DNA from: Methanomicrobiaceae archaeon UBA436
GTDB lineage: Archaea; Halobacteriota; Methanomicrobia; Methanomicrobiales; Methanoculleaceae
Direction of reading: 5' to 3'
Length of the DNA: 7,272 nt
Assembly: GCA_002497965.1 (NCBI GenBank)
Contig: DAFR01000108.1
Span: 5,756-13,027 of the forward strand
Shown here in pieces: positions 1-5,751 of this stretch (positions are counted from its first letter, which is position 1; each line of letters opens with the position of its first letter). The notes below the pieces were generated by a model that was not told the origin of the DNA, did no database searches, and saw only the letters and a list, made by a program, of their open reading frames with translations. The position numbers and the translations under genes are program-made.

Positions 1-1
1 C

Positions 2-100
2 TTTGACTCTATGGCGCCTGCGGTAACGGTCAGGGGCCGGTCACTTACAGCACGACTGGAGGTCGTCAAACCATGGGTGTCCCGGCTTGATGGGCTCTGA
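2..100 (+). CDS. Possible C-terminal end of an upstream gene (partial)
   Basis: An open frame enters from the left edge and ends at TGA 98-100, giving 32 codons that finish in VKPWVSRLDGL. I do not recognise the family. Support is weak: the frame is short, its third-position GC is only moderate, and no start is visible. It is plausible because it runs in the same direction as the PAP2 gene and leaves a 69-base spacer before that gene's likely start, a spacer that contains a TATA-like box. It could equally be non-coding upstream sequence. Confidence 0.3.
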   Translation, partial: FDSMAPAVTVRGRSLTARLEVVKPWVSRLDGL

Positions 101-118
101 TTGGAAGATACTTCGAAT

Positions 119-130
119 GCATTAATTTTT
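119..130 (+). promoter_or_regulatory. Putative TATA box for the PAP2 gene
   Basis: The AT-rich stretch GCATTAATTTTT stands out from GC-rich surroundings. Archaeal transcription starts about 25-27 bases past the centre of the TATA box. That predicts a start near 150-153, about 18 bases before the ATG at 170. The short leader carries AGGTTGAG just upstream of that ATG, a one-mismatch Shine-Dalgarno. The box lies inside the longer TTG-initiated reading frame (from 101), which argues against that longer form. Confidence 0.4.
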
Positions 131-169
131 GCCCTGACCGACCAGACCTTCTTTTCAGGCCAGGTTGAG

Positions 170-1144
170 ATGCCCGATATCCAGATCGAACTTATCCAGG
201 CCCTCCAGACGGGGGCGGCATGGCTTGAGGCGCCGATGAAGGTCTTCTCCCTCTTCGGGCACCCGGGGTTCTTCCTTATCGTCATCCTCTTCCTCTACTG
301 GTGCCGGAACCCCCGTCTCGGACTCCGTCTTGCGCTCCTCATGGGGGTAACCGTCGGGCTCAACCTGGCGCTCAAGGCCGCGTTCCATCTCCCCCGCCCA
401 TACTGGGTCGGCCAGGGTGTTCTGGCGCTCGAAAGCAGCCCGTCGTTTGGGTTTCCATCGGCGCACGCCCAGTGCTCGGCAACGTTCTGGGGGCTGATCG
501 CCATTGACAGGCGGCGCAGATGGTTCTCAATCTTCGCCGTCGCCATGGTGGTTCTCATCGGCGTATCACGGGTGTATCTTGGCGTCCATTTCCCCGCCGA
601 CGTTCTCGCAGGCTGGGCGATCGGCGCCGCCGTCCTCCTCGGCTTCCTTGTTCTGGAGGGGGCCGTTGGCCGCCGGGTTGGCGCCATGCCGCTGCACCGG
701 CAGGTGTTCGCCGCATTTGCAGGCTCGCTTGCCCTGCTGGCAGCCTCTCTTCTCGCCATAATGGCTGCCGGGGACTGGCAGGTTCCTCTTGCCTGGGCGA
801 CGACGGCGCTTGAGAACTCAGGGGTGCCGATCCATCCACTCTCACTGCGTGAAGCCATAATGGCATCCGGGTTCTTCTTCGGGTTTGCGGCAGGTGCGGC
901 GGGGTTGAGCCGTCAGGAGAGGACGCCAGACAGAGGGAGTGGTTCGGCCTGCCTCTTTCGCTTCATCGCGGGTCTCGCGGTGGCCGGGGCGATCTGGTAT
1001 GGGTTCGGGCTCCTCATTCCGCATGACGCTCTGCCTGCAACCTACTTCCAGGCAACCGTTGCCGCTGCCTGGGTATCCTGCGGTGCCCCGATTCTCTTTA
1101 CCCGCCCAAAACCGGGCGCAAATGACCGGGAAAGAAAGGCTTGA
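170..1144 (+). CDS. PAP2-family membrane phosphatase
   Basis: This 324-residue integral membrane protein belongs to the type 2 phosphatidic acid phosphatase superfamily, enzymes that remove phosphate from lipid phosphates such as isoprenyl pyrophosphates or phosphatidate analogues. All three signature motifs are present: KAAFHLPRP (K69 to R76-P77), PSAH (96-99) and SRVYLGVHFPAD (S133-R134, H140, D144). H99 and H140 are the expected catalytic histidines. About five hydrophobic segments cover residues 28-163. Four more lie near 178-200, 227-246, 261-283 and 294-310, so the protein is much longer than a minimal PAP2 enzyme of about 200 residues. The frame is open back to a TTG at 101. I prefer ATG 170 because it has a near-Shine-Dalgarno AGGTTGAG and a TATA-like box about 45 bases upstream. 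The family is certain; the substrate cannot be read from the sequence. Confidence 0.9.
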   Translation: MPDIQIELIQALQTGAAWLEAPMKVFSLFGHPGFFLIVILFLYWCRNPRLGLRLALLMGVTVGLNLALKAAFHLPRPYWVGQGVLALESSPSFGFPSAHAQCSATFWGLIAIDRRRRWFSIFAVAMVVLIGVSRVYLGVHFPADVLAGWAIGAAVLLGFLVLEGAVGRRVGAMPLHRQVFAAFAGSLALLAASLLAIMAAGDWQVPLAWATTALENSGVPIHPLSLREAIMASGFFFGFAAGAAGLSRQERTPDRGSGSACLFRFIAGLAVAGAIWYGFGLLIPHDALPATYFQATVAAAWVSCGAPILFTRPKPGANDRERKA

Positions 1145-1197
1145 GACGTTCCCGGGTCTCCATGGGTCGGATGAAAGGTGTTCCACGTCCCGTAAGG

Positions 1198-1203
1198 TTT
1201 TTT
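1198..1203 (+). terminator. T-tract, likely terminator of the PAP2 gene
   Basis: Six consecutive T residues lie about 54 bases after the PAP2 stop codon and just before the promoter of the next operon. Archaeal RNA polymerase can terminate at U-rich tracts without a hairpin, and no convincing stem precedes this one. The run could instead be part of the next promoter region. Confidence 0.35.
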
Positions 1204-1209
1204 CAGATC

Positions 1210-1219
1210 CTTTTTATCC
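1210..1219 (+). promoter_or_regulatory. TATA box of the NfeD-stomatin operon
   Basis: CTTTTTATCC is a good archaeal TATA-type box. Its centre (about 1214.5) lies 26-27 bases before the A of ATG 1241. Transcription is therefore predicted to begin at or next to the start codon, giving a leaderless mRNA for the first gene. No Shine-Dalgarno precedes ATG 1241, which agrees with this. Confidence 0.55.
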
Positions 1220-1240
1220 CCTGCACGCCATCTATCATCC

Positions 1241-1699
1241 ATGCTTCTTGAGGGGATGACACTGGGCTGGATCATGATCGTGCTCGGGGCGGTGCTGCTC
1301 CTGATTGAGGTCTGCCAGCCGGGGTTCTTCCTCGCCGTCCCTGCAACTGTCCTCTTCATCCTGGGGGTTCTTCTCCTGCTCGGAGTGGATATCCTGACCT
1401 CTCCCTTGGGGCTGGTCATCGGGATAATTGCGGCGATCCTTGCAGCTATTGTCACCATCTGGCTTTATGGCCGTATCACCCCGGCCGGAAAACCTCCGAC
1501 AACGCTCTCCCGCGACTCGCTTGTCGGTCTTGAAGGGGTGGTGGTCCGGGAGGTCGATGACGAGACGCTCGCCGGGAAGGTGCAGATAGGAAGCATGGAG
1601 TGGAGTGCGCGTTCAGAATCCGGTCGTATCCCGGCGGGGCGGAGGGTTGTTGTTCTCCGGGCCGAGGGCGTGCATATCGTTGTGAAGGAGGTGGCCTGA
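1241..1699 (+). CDS. Short NfeD-like membrane protein
   Basis: This 152-residue protein matches the short form of the NfeD family, partners of SPFH/stomatin proteins in bacteria and archaea. Three hydrophobic segments fill residues 9-25, 29-48 and 56-76. A soluble C-terminal domain (about 93-152) has the NfeD OB-fold pattern: LVGLEGVV, then GKVQIGSMEW, then AGRRVVVLRAEG and HIVVKE. The N-terminal ClpP-like serine protease domain found in long NfeD proteins is absent, so it is probably a non-proteolytic scaffold or partner. ATG 1241 fits the promoter distance for a leaderless mRNA. ATG 1256 (residue 6) is a possible alternative, but GAGGGG touches it directly and is too close to act as a ribosome site. 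The next gene starts one base after this stop, so the two are almost certainly co-transcribed. Confidence 0.85.
   Translation: MLLEGMTLGWIMIVLGAVLLLIEVCQPGFFLAVPATVLFILGVLLLLGVDILTSPLGLVIGIIAAILAAIVTIWLYGRITPAGKPPTTLSRDSLVGLEGVVVREVDDETLAGKVQIGSMEWSARSESGRIPAGRRVVVLRAEGVHIVVKEVA
1687..1693 (+). promoter_or_regulatory. Ribosome binding site for the stomatin gene
   Basis: GGAGGTG is a near-perfect Shine-Dalgarno placed 7 bases before GTG 1701, within the last codons of the NfeD gene. It fixes the GTG start and indicates coupled translation of the two genes. Confidence 0.8.
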
Positions 1700-1700
1700 G

Positions 1701-2792
1701 GTGGCATTGATAGAGAGCGCCCCCTGGACGGGGCTGATCACCATATTCCTGATCATCGTCATCGTCATCATTTTTGCCAGCGGTGTGGTGATAGTGCAGC
1801 CTTACGAGCAGGGCCTCCAGATTCGTCTGGGGCAGTACATAGGGAGACTGAACCCGGGGTTCAGGTGGGTTGTGCCGCTGATCACGACGGTCAGGAAACT
1901 CGACCTCCGAACAGAGGTGATGGACGTCCCGCGCCAGGAGGTGATCACGAAGGACAACTCCCCGACAAACGTGGACGCGATCGTCTATGTCCGGGTGATC
2001 GACCCTGAAAAGGCCTTCTTCGAGGTGATGAACTACCGCTCTGCGACGGTGGCGCTGGCGCAGACAAGCCTGCGCGGAATCATAGGCGACATGGAACTCG
2101 ACGAGATCCTCTACAACCGTGATATCATCAACGCACGTCTCCGGGACATCCTTGACCGGGAGACGGATGCCTGGGGTGTCAAGGTCGAGCGGGTTGAGAT
2201 CAAGGAGGTCGACCCGGTCGGACCGGTCAAGCAGGCGATGACCGAGCAGACCGCGGCCGAGCGTGAGCGCCGGGCCGCGATCCTCCGTGCAGACGGAGAG
2301 AAGCGGGCGGCGATCCTTCGAGCGGAAGGCAATCGGCAGAGCATCATCCTCGAGGCCGAGGGCGAGCGGCAGAGCAAGATCCTGCGGGCCGAGGGCGAAC
2401 GCCTCTCCAGGATCCTGCAGGCACAGGGCGAGGCGCAGGGGCTGCGCATCCTATCGGTAGGTGCCAGGCCGCTTGACAAACGGGCGATCACGGTGCTCTC
2501 GCTCGATGCCCTCAAACAGATGGCCGACGGTCAGGCGACAAAGATAATCTTCCCATTCGAGTTGTCGAGCGTCGTCAAACAGGCCGCGGATTACCTTGGC
2601 GCAACGGCCGAGGCCCCGGATGTCCCCGAAGGCGCGGAGGTGCCGCCGGAGGATATCCTCGGGGAGATCCCGGGCCGGGACGTGGTTCAGACCGCGGAGG
2701 CGGCGGTAAAGAGCATCGAGACCGATATCGACGTGGAGATGCAGAAGAAGTCAGGAGACCTGATCGGTCGGGGGGAGAGAGAGGATCAGTAA
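1701..2792 (+). CDS. SPFH/band-7 (stomatin/prohibitin-like) membrane protein
   Basis: This 363-residue protein of the SPFH superfamily forms oligomers on the membrane that organise local membrane domains and interact with proteases. One N-terminal membrane segment (about 11-32) is followed by a band-7 domain (about 30-185) with typical stretches IVQPYEQGLQIRLGQY, LNPGFRWVVPL, DLRTEV, DNSPTNVDAIVYVRV and WGVKVERVEIKEV. Residues 186-250 form a charged coiled coil made of five 11-residue repeats (191-245). After a hydrophobic patch TKIIFPFELSS (280-290) comes an acidic, low-complexity tail of about 70 residues. The GTG start is set by the Shine-Dalgarno at 1687-1693. Co-transcription with the NfeD gene is the standard arrangement for this family. 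The exact partner or client is unknown. Confidence 0.92.
   Translation: MALIESAPWTGLITIFLIIVIVIIFASGVVIVQPYEQGLQIRLGQYIGRLNPGFRWVVPLITTVRKLDLRTEVMDVPRQEVITKDNSPTNVDAIVYVRVIDPEKAFFEVMNYRSATVALAQTSLRGIIGDMELDEILYNRDIINARLRDILDRETDAWGVKVERVEIKEVDPVGPVKQAMTEQTAAERERRAAILRADGEKRAAILRAEGNRQSIILEAEGERQSKILRAEGERLSRILQAQGEAQGLRILSVGARPLDKRAITVLSLDALKQMADGQATKIIFPFELSSVVKQAADYLGATAEAPDVPEGAEVPPEDILGEIPGRDVVQTAEAAVKSIETDIDVEMQKKSGDLIGRGEREDQ
2271..2435 (+). repeat. Five in-frame 33-base repeats (11-residue coiled-coil units)
   Basis: Five consecutive 33-base units encode RAAILRADGEK, RAAILRAEGNR, QSIILEAEGER, QSKILRAEGER and LSRILQAQGEA (residues 191-245). The consensus is roughly xSxILxAEGEx. Base identity between units is partial, with third positions having drifted, so selection acts on the protein pattern. 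An 11-residue (hendecad) period is characteristic of the extended right-handed-leaning coiled coils of SPFH proteins. Confidence 0.85.
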
Positions 2793-2815
2793 GACCTGAC
2801 CTCCTGCCCTGGCTC

Positions 2816-2821
2816 TTTTTT
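2816..2821 (+). terminator. T-tract terminator of the NfeD-stomatin operon
   Basis: Six T residues occur 23 bases after the stomatin stop codon, in the context GGCTCTTTTTTCC. This is a plausible archaeal U-tract terminator. No strong stem precedes it. Confidence 0.45.
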
Positions 2822-3011
2822 CCATAACAATCAGTTTTGAGGCCATCAAACCGGTTTACAGGCGCTGCCCTGGTATGGATGATCCTCACCAGATGGCGGA
2901 TACAGCAGGGGTCTGTATTGCCGCAGCCCCTGTCAACCCATCCGCCGGGATCGCGGCCCTTCGTGAGGCCAGCCTTAAGGGTCAGGAGAGAGGGCGTCGC
3001 GGTTACAGCCA
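2822..3011. other. Intergenic spacer between convergent genes, no gene recognised
   Basis: This spacer lies between the 3' ends of the stomatin and site-2 protease genes. A + strand frame opens at ATG 2875 and runs to 3135, but its second part is antisense to the protease and its first part has no family signature, so I do not call it. A weak inverted repeat CAGGGG/CCCCTG (2906-2911 with 2927-2932) is present. TTTACA at 2855-2860 is TATA-like but serves no convincing gene. Confidence 0.5.
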
Positions 3012-3033
3012 GGGGTGGGGGATTTCCTACCCC
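3012..3033 (-). terminator. Hairpin spanning the protease stop codon
   Basis: The arms 3012-3019 (GGGGTGGG) and 3026-3033 (CCTACCCC) pair over 8 bases including one G-T pair, with a 6-base loop. The stop codon of the protease (TAG on the minus strand, 3027-3029) lies inside the stem. No long T-tract follows on the minus strand, so this is more likely a 3'-end stabilising structure than a classical terminator. A chance G-rich palindrome is possible. Confidence 0.35.
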
Positions 3034-4361
3034 ATCGCCAGCACCGAGCGCACCGCAGCGCCGATCAGCGGCATCGTGATGAGGAGGATCAGCATCACCG
3101 TGACGAACCCGCTGATCGAGGCGACAACACGTTGAGCGTACTGCTGGGACCAGCCCAGGCGCTCGAAGAGCCGCTCGACCCCCTCCTTCATCATGTAACC
3201 ACCGTCGAGCGGGACGATCGGTATGGCGTTGAACATCCCGACAAGCAGGTTGAACCAGCCTGTCCAGAAGAGGAGGTGGACCAGCCCCCAGAAGAGGGGG
3301 AACGGTTCCTCCCAGGCCATTTGTTCGGGGGTGTCTGCAAGCAGGATGGCAAGCTGCATCGTGTTGCCCTGGATGAAAGCGTCGATCGGGACTATAGTCA
3401 GGTAGAGAGGTGCAAGCAGCCCGAGATCCGCGATCATGTCAAGACGCTCTTTCACTGCAGGAGCACTGTAGTAGTAGACCCCCATGAACCCGGAGTCCCG
3501 GTCACCACCGAGCACCTCCGGCCATTCAGCCAGGGTGAGGGTGCAGATGCTCTCAACCCCGTCTTTTACGGCCGTCAGGGAAACGGTATCCCCCGGCCGC
3601 GTTCCCTCCATGATCGCGGCTATCTCTTCCTGGGTCTTCACGGGGATGCCGTTTATCTCCGTGATGACCGAGTAACCCTGGATCCCGGCCTCTGCCGCAG
3701 GGTAGTCCTGGTAGACCCCCTGCACCAGGGGTATCGGGAGCGGTGTCGCCATCCCGATGAGAAGGAACATCACTGCAAAGCAGAGAAGACCGAAGACTAT
3801 GTTATTCGTGATCCCGGCGCCGAACATCCGGATCTTGGGCATCCCCCGGGCTCTCTCAACATCCTCCTCGTCGGGCTCGACAAACGCCCCTATCGGGACG
3901 ACGGCTATGAGGAGACCCATGCTCCGCACCCGCATATCCTCGATCCGGGCAAGGATCGCATGCCCGAACTCATGGATGACGATCGTGAGGAGGAGACCCA
4001 GGATGACGGCCGCTGTGATCGGGATCGCCTGGTTGAGACCGGGTATCGCAAGGAGGTTGCGGGGGTCGTAGATCCCTGTAGGTTCAGGGGTATGCACCAG
4101 GTACTGAGGGACGGTGAGGATGAGGGCAAGCGTCATGAAGACCGAGACCACGACAACCATCACGACACCCAGGGTGGCGTAGGCCCTGAGCGGTGCCGCA
4201 AACTTCCGGAACCAGTCGAAGAACTCGACCCTCTCGGTCTTGATGGCCAGGATCGGGCCAAAGAACATGACGTGATCCTTGAATAGCCCCCGCTTCCGGA
4301 TGTAGAGGGCTATCGCCAGGTATGCCACAACGATGAGCAGGAGTATCTGGATCCAGGTCAT
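3027..4361 (-). CDS. Site-2 protease (M50 family) with PDZ domain
   Basis: This 444-residue multi-pass membrane zinc metalloprotease cuts proteins within or next to the membrane (regulated intramembrane proteolysis). The zinc-binding motif HEFGH is at 130-134, inside the hydrophobic helix that starts near 115. The second active-site motif NAIPIVPLDGG (about 378-388) gives the third zinc ligand, Asp, in LDG. Between them lies a PDZ-like domain (about 211-280, with AAEAGIQGYSVITEINGIPV and RPGDTVSL) that usually selects substrates. Other hydrophobic segments are near 4-20, 63-84, 184-206, 312-326, 354-375 and 416-434. The frame begins GTG-ATG (4364, 4361). Either start fits a leaderless mRNA from the TATA-like box near 4390, and I chose ATG. 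It sits 41 bases downstream of rnhB, so read-through is also possible. Its substrate, perhaps an anti-sigma-like or membrane regulator, is unknown. Confidence 0.92.
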   Translation of the reverse strand: MTWIQILLLIVVAYLAIALYIRKRGLFKDHVMFFGPILAIKTERVEFFDWFRKFAAPLRAYATLGVVMVVVVSVFMTLALILTVPQYLVHTPEPTGIYDPRNLLAIPGLNQAIPITAAVILGLLLTIVIHEFGHAILARIEDMRVRSMGLLIAVVPIGAFVEPDEEDVERARGMPKIRMFGAGITNNIVFGLLCFAVMFLLIGMATPLPIPLVQGVYQDYPAAEAGIQGYSVITEINGIPVKTQEEIAAIMEGTRPGDTVSLTAVKDGVESICTLTLAEWPEVLGGDRDSGFMGVYYYSAPAVKERLDMIADLGLLAPLYLTIVPIDAFIQGNTMQLAILLADTPEQMAWEEPFPLFWGLVHLLFWTGWFNLLVGMFNAIPIVPLDGGYMMKEGVERLFERLGWSQQYAQRVVASISGFVTVMLILLITMPLIGAAVRSVLAMG

Positions 4362-4385
4362 CACTCAAGGGTTGTGGCGCGCGAG

Positions 4386-4395
4386 GCATAAATCC
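4386..4395 (-). promoter_or_regulatory. Putative TATA box for the site-2 protease gene
   Basis: Read on the minus strand this is GGATTTATGC, an AT-rich box centred near 4390 within the short spacer after rnhB. It lies 26-29 bases before the GTG/ATG start pair, the distance expected for a leaderless transcript, and no Shine-Dalgarno is seen before those codons. The protease may therefore have its own promoter in addition to read-through from rnhB. Confidence 0.5.
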
Positions 4396-4402
4396 TTCCA
4401 GG

Positions 4403-5032
4403 TCACGAAAAGTCCAGGATCGTTCTCTGGGAGAGGTTTGCGACTGTCTTCCATGTCCTGCGGGCGCAGGGCGGCGGGGTCCCGTGATCACGGATGTAGC
4501 CGCGGAGAAACTCGACGGTTGCGGGGTCTGAGGGGTAGCCGCTCCCGATTTTCCCGTACCGCTCCTCAAGCTCCTCTATTGCGCGGTCACGGGTGACCTT
4601 TGCGACTATGCTGGCCGCGCCGACTATAATGCAACGGGCATCCGCCCGGTGTTCGGCGACGACATCACATGGGAAGTCCAGAAGTGCGGCTACCGTCCGG
4701 CCGTATCGGTCAGCGTTGACATCACAGGCATCCACGTAGGCGCAATCCGGACGGAGCCTCCGTATAACATCGGCATGGAGTTCGGCCACACATGTGTTCA
4801 TGCTCATCCGGCTCCGGGCCTCATCGATACCGGGGGCATCGATGCTGGCGATGGCAATCGAGAATTGCCGGGTCAGGAGATCATACAGCGCCTCACGCTG
4901 CCGGGGCCGGAGGGCCTTGGAATCCCGGATGGGGAGGTCTGCAAGGTCGTCGACTCGCTGACATCCCACGGCCGCGACCACCATCGGCCCGAGAACCGAA
5001 CCTTTTCCCGCTTCATCAACCCCGCAGATCAC
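4403..5032 (-). CDS. rnhB: Ribonuclease HII
   Basis: RNase HII cuts the RNA strand of RNA-DNA hybrids and single ribonucleotides embedded in DNA, removing primers and misincorporated ribonucleotides. Family motifs are clear: ICGVDEAGKGSVLGP near the N-terminus, DSK, YVDACDV, EHRADA and VGAASIVAKVTRDRA, then GSGYPSDPAT. The four metal-binding acids are Asp6, Glu7, Asp101 and Asp131 when counted from GTG 5032. The C-terminus, SQRTILDFS, matches a PCNA-interacting (PIP) box of the type known for archaeal RNase HII. The frame is open up to TTG 5062 (219 residues). I prefer GTG 5032 (209 residues), because homologues begin a few residues before the DEAG motif and because a TATA-like patch sits about 25 bases upstream. 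The exact start is uncertain. The gene is divergent from trkA and is followed by the site-2 protease. Confidence 0.93.
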   Translation of the reverse strand: MICGVDEAGKGSVLGPMVVAAVGCQRVDDLADLPIRDSKALRPRQREALYDLLTRQFSIAIASIDAPGIDEARSRMSMNTCVAELHADVIRRLRPDCAYVDACDVNADRYGRTVAALLDFPCDVVAEHRADARCIIVGAASIVAKVTRDRAIEELEERYGKIGSGYPSDPATVEFLRGYIRDHGTPPPCARRTWKTVANLSQRTILDFS

Positions 5033-5050
5033 GCATTCTGGTTTATTCGC

Positions 5051-5062
5051 AAGGTATTTCAA
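5051..5062. promoter_or_regulatory. Shared AT-rich core promoter for divergent rnhB and trkA
   Basis: AAGGTATTTCAA lies between the two divergent start codons. Its centre, about 5057, is 25 bases from GTG 5032 on the minus strand and 28-29 bases from ATG 5086 on the plus strand, so it is at leaderless TATA distance from both. Neither gene has a good Shine-Dalgarno. A second plus-strand candidate is TTTATT at 5042-5047. Use of one box in both directions is an inference. Confidence 0.4.
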
Positions 5063-5085
5063 TGCTGAGGGTTGAATCCAGATGG

Positions 5086-5751
5086 ATGTATACGATCATC
5101 GTCGGCCTGGGTGGCATCGGCCGGAGCCTGACCGCGATCGCTGCCAACGCCGGTGATTCGGTGGTGGTGATCGACCAGAACGAAGAACGTGCAAGCGATG
5201 TCCTGGAACACTACGATGTCCTTGCGATCATCGGGAACGCGACAGACAAATCGGTGCTCGAGGACGCGGGGATCGACCGTGCCGACGCCCTGGTCGCCAC
5301 AACGAGCGATGACGCCGTGAACCTGATGACCTGCTGGCTTGCAAAACGCTACAACGTCAGGACCGTCGTCTCGATCGTCAACCAGAAGGAGCATTCCGAT
5401 CTCTTCAAGGAGGTCGGCGTCAGGATCAGCGAGAACCCCGACGAACTGGTTGCAACCCGGTTATACTACTGGACAAAGAGCCCGAACCTCCAGCAGGTAG
5501 CCTCGATCCCTGGCGGCACCATCTTTGAGATAGTAGCCGAGGAGGGGGCGCCAATAGTCGATCACGAGATCCGTGAACTCGATGTTCGGGACTTTGTCTT
5601 CATCGCCATCAGGCGTGCCGGAGGGGATCTCATCATCCCGAGCGGCACCGTCCGTATCCGTCCCGGGGATGTCATAACGGTGTTTACGAAAAAAGAGGCG
5701 GAGGCGGAGACCCTAAAGACCCTCAATAAACAACTGACGCGCTCAGGATAG
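5086..5751 (+). CDS. trkA: TrkA-type NAD-binding potassium-uptake regulator
   Basis: This 221-residue cytoplasmic protein belongs to the TrkA/KtrA (RCK) family, which binds nucleotide and gates a potassium transporter in the membrane. The N-terminal TrkA-N Rossmann domain (about 1-125) has the glycine motif GLGGIG (7-12), an acidic residue ending strand two (VVVIDQN, Asp30), GNATD (50-54) and [11 protein letters not shown]. The TrkA-C/RCK-C domain (about 135-205) shows the usual [31 protein letters not shown] pattern. Length is normal for a single-unit TrkA. The frame is open well upstream. The domain starts exactly at [10 protein letters not shown], so ATG 5086 is preferred; ATG 5062 would add 8 residues. 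No TrkH/KtrB membrane subunit is present in the window, so the partner is elsewhere or the protein regulates another channel. Confidence 0.88.
   Translation: MYTIIVGLGGIGRSLTAIAANAGDSVVVIDQNEERASDVLEHYDVLAIIGNATDKSVLEDAGIDRADALVATTSDDAVNLMTCWLAKRYNVRTVVSIVNQKEHSDLFKEVGVRISENPDELVATRLYYWTKSPNLQQVASIPGGTIFEIVAEEGAPIVDHEIRELDVRDFVFIAIRRAGGDLIIPSGTVRIRPGDVITVFTKKEAEAETLKTLNKQLTRSG

Noticed and set aside
101..169. A 23-residue N-terminal extension of the PAP2 protein from TTG 101
   Set aside because: It contains the likely TATA box, lacks a Shine-Dalgarno and adds no membrane or catalytic element. ATG 170 fits better.
295..858. A 187-codon minus-strand frame opposite the PAP2 gene
   Set aside because: It is a compositional shadow with Ser/Arg/Pro-rich sequence and no motif, whereas the plus-strand frame has all three PAP2 signatures.
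2875..3135. An 86-codon plus-strand frame after the stomatin gene
   Set aside because: More than a third overlaps the protease in antisense, no family signature or Shine-Dalgarno is visible, and the frame is within chance length for this GC content.
3015..4286. A 423-codon open frame on the plus strand, antisense to the site-2 protease
   Set aside because: Its product is a run of His, Asp, Glu, Arg and Pro with no domain. It is the mirror of a hydrophobic gene with GC-rich third positions, whereas the minus-strand protein has a full set of M50 motifs.
4792..5085. A long upstream extension of the trkA frame
   Set aside because: It is antisense to rnhB and reads as low-complexity Arg/Pro/Ser sequence. 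The Rossmann domain begins right at ATG 5086.
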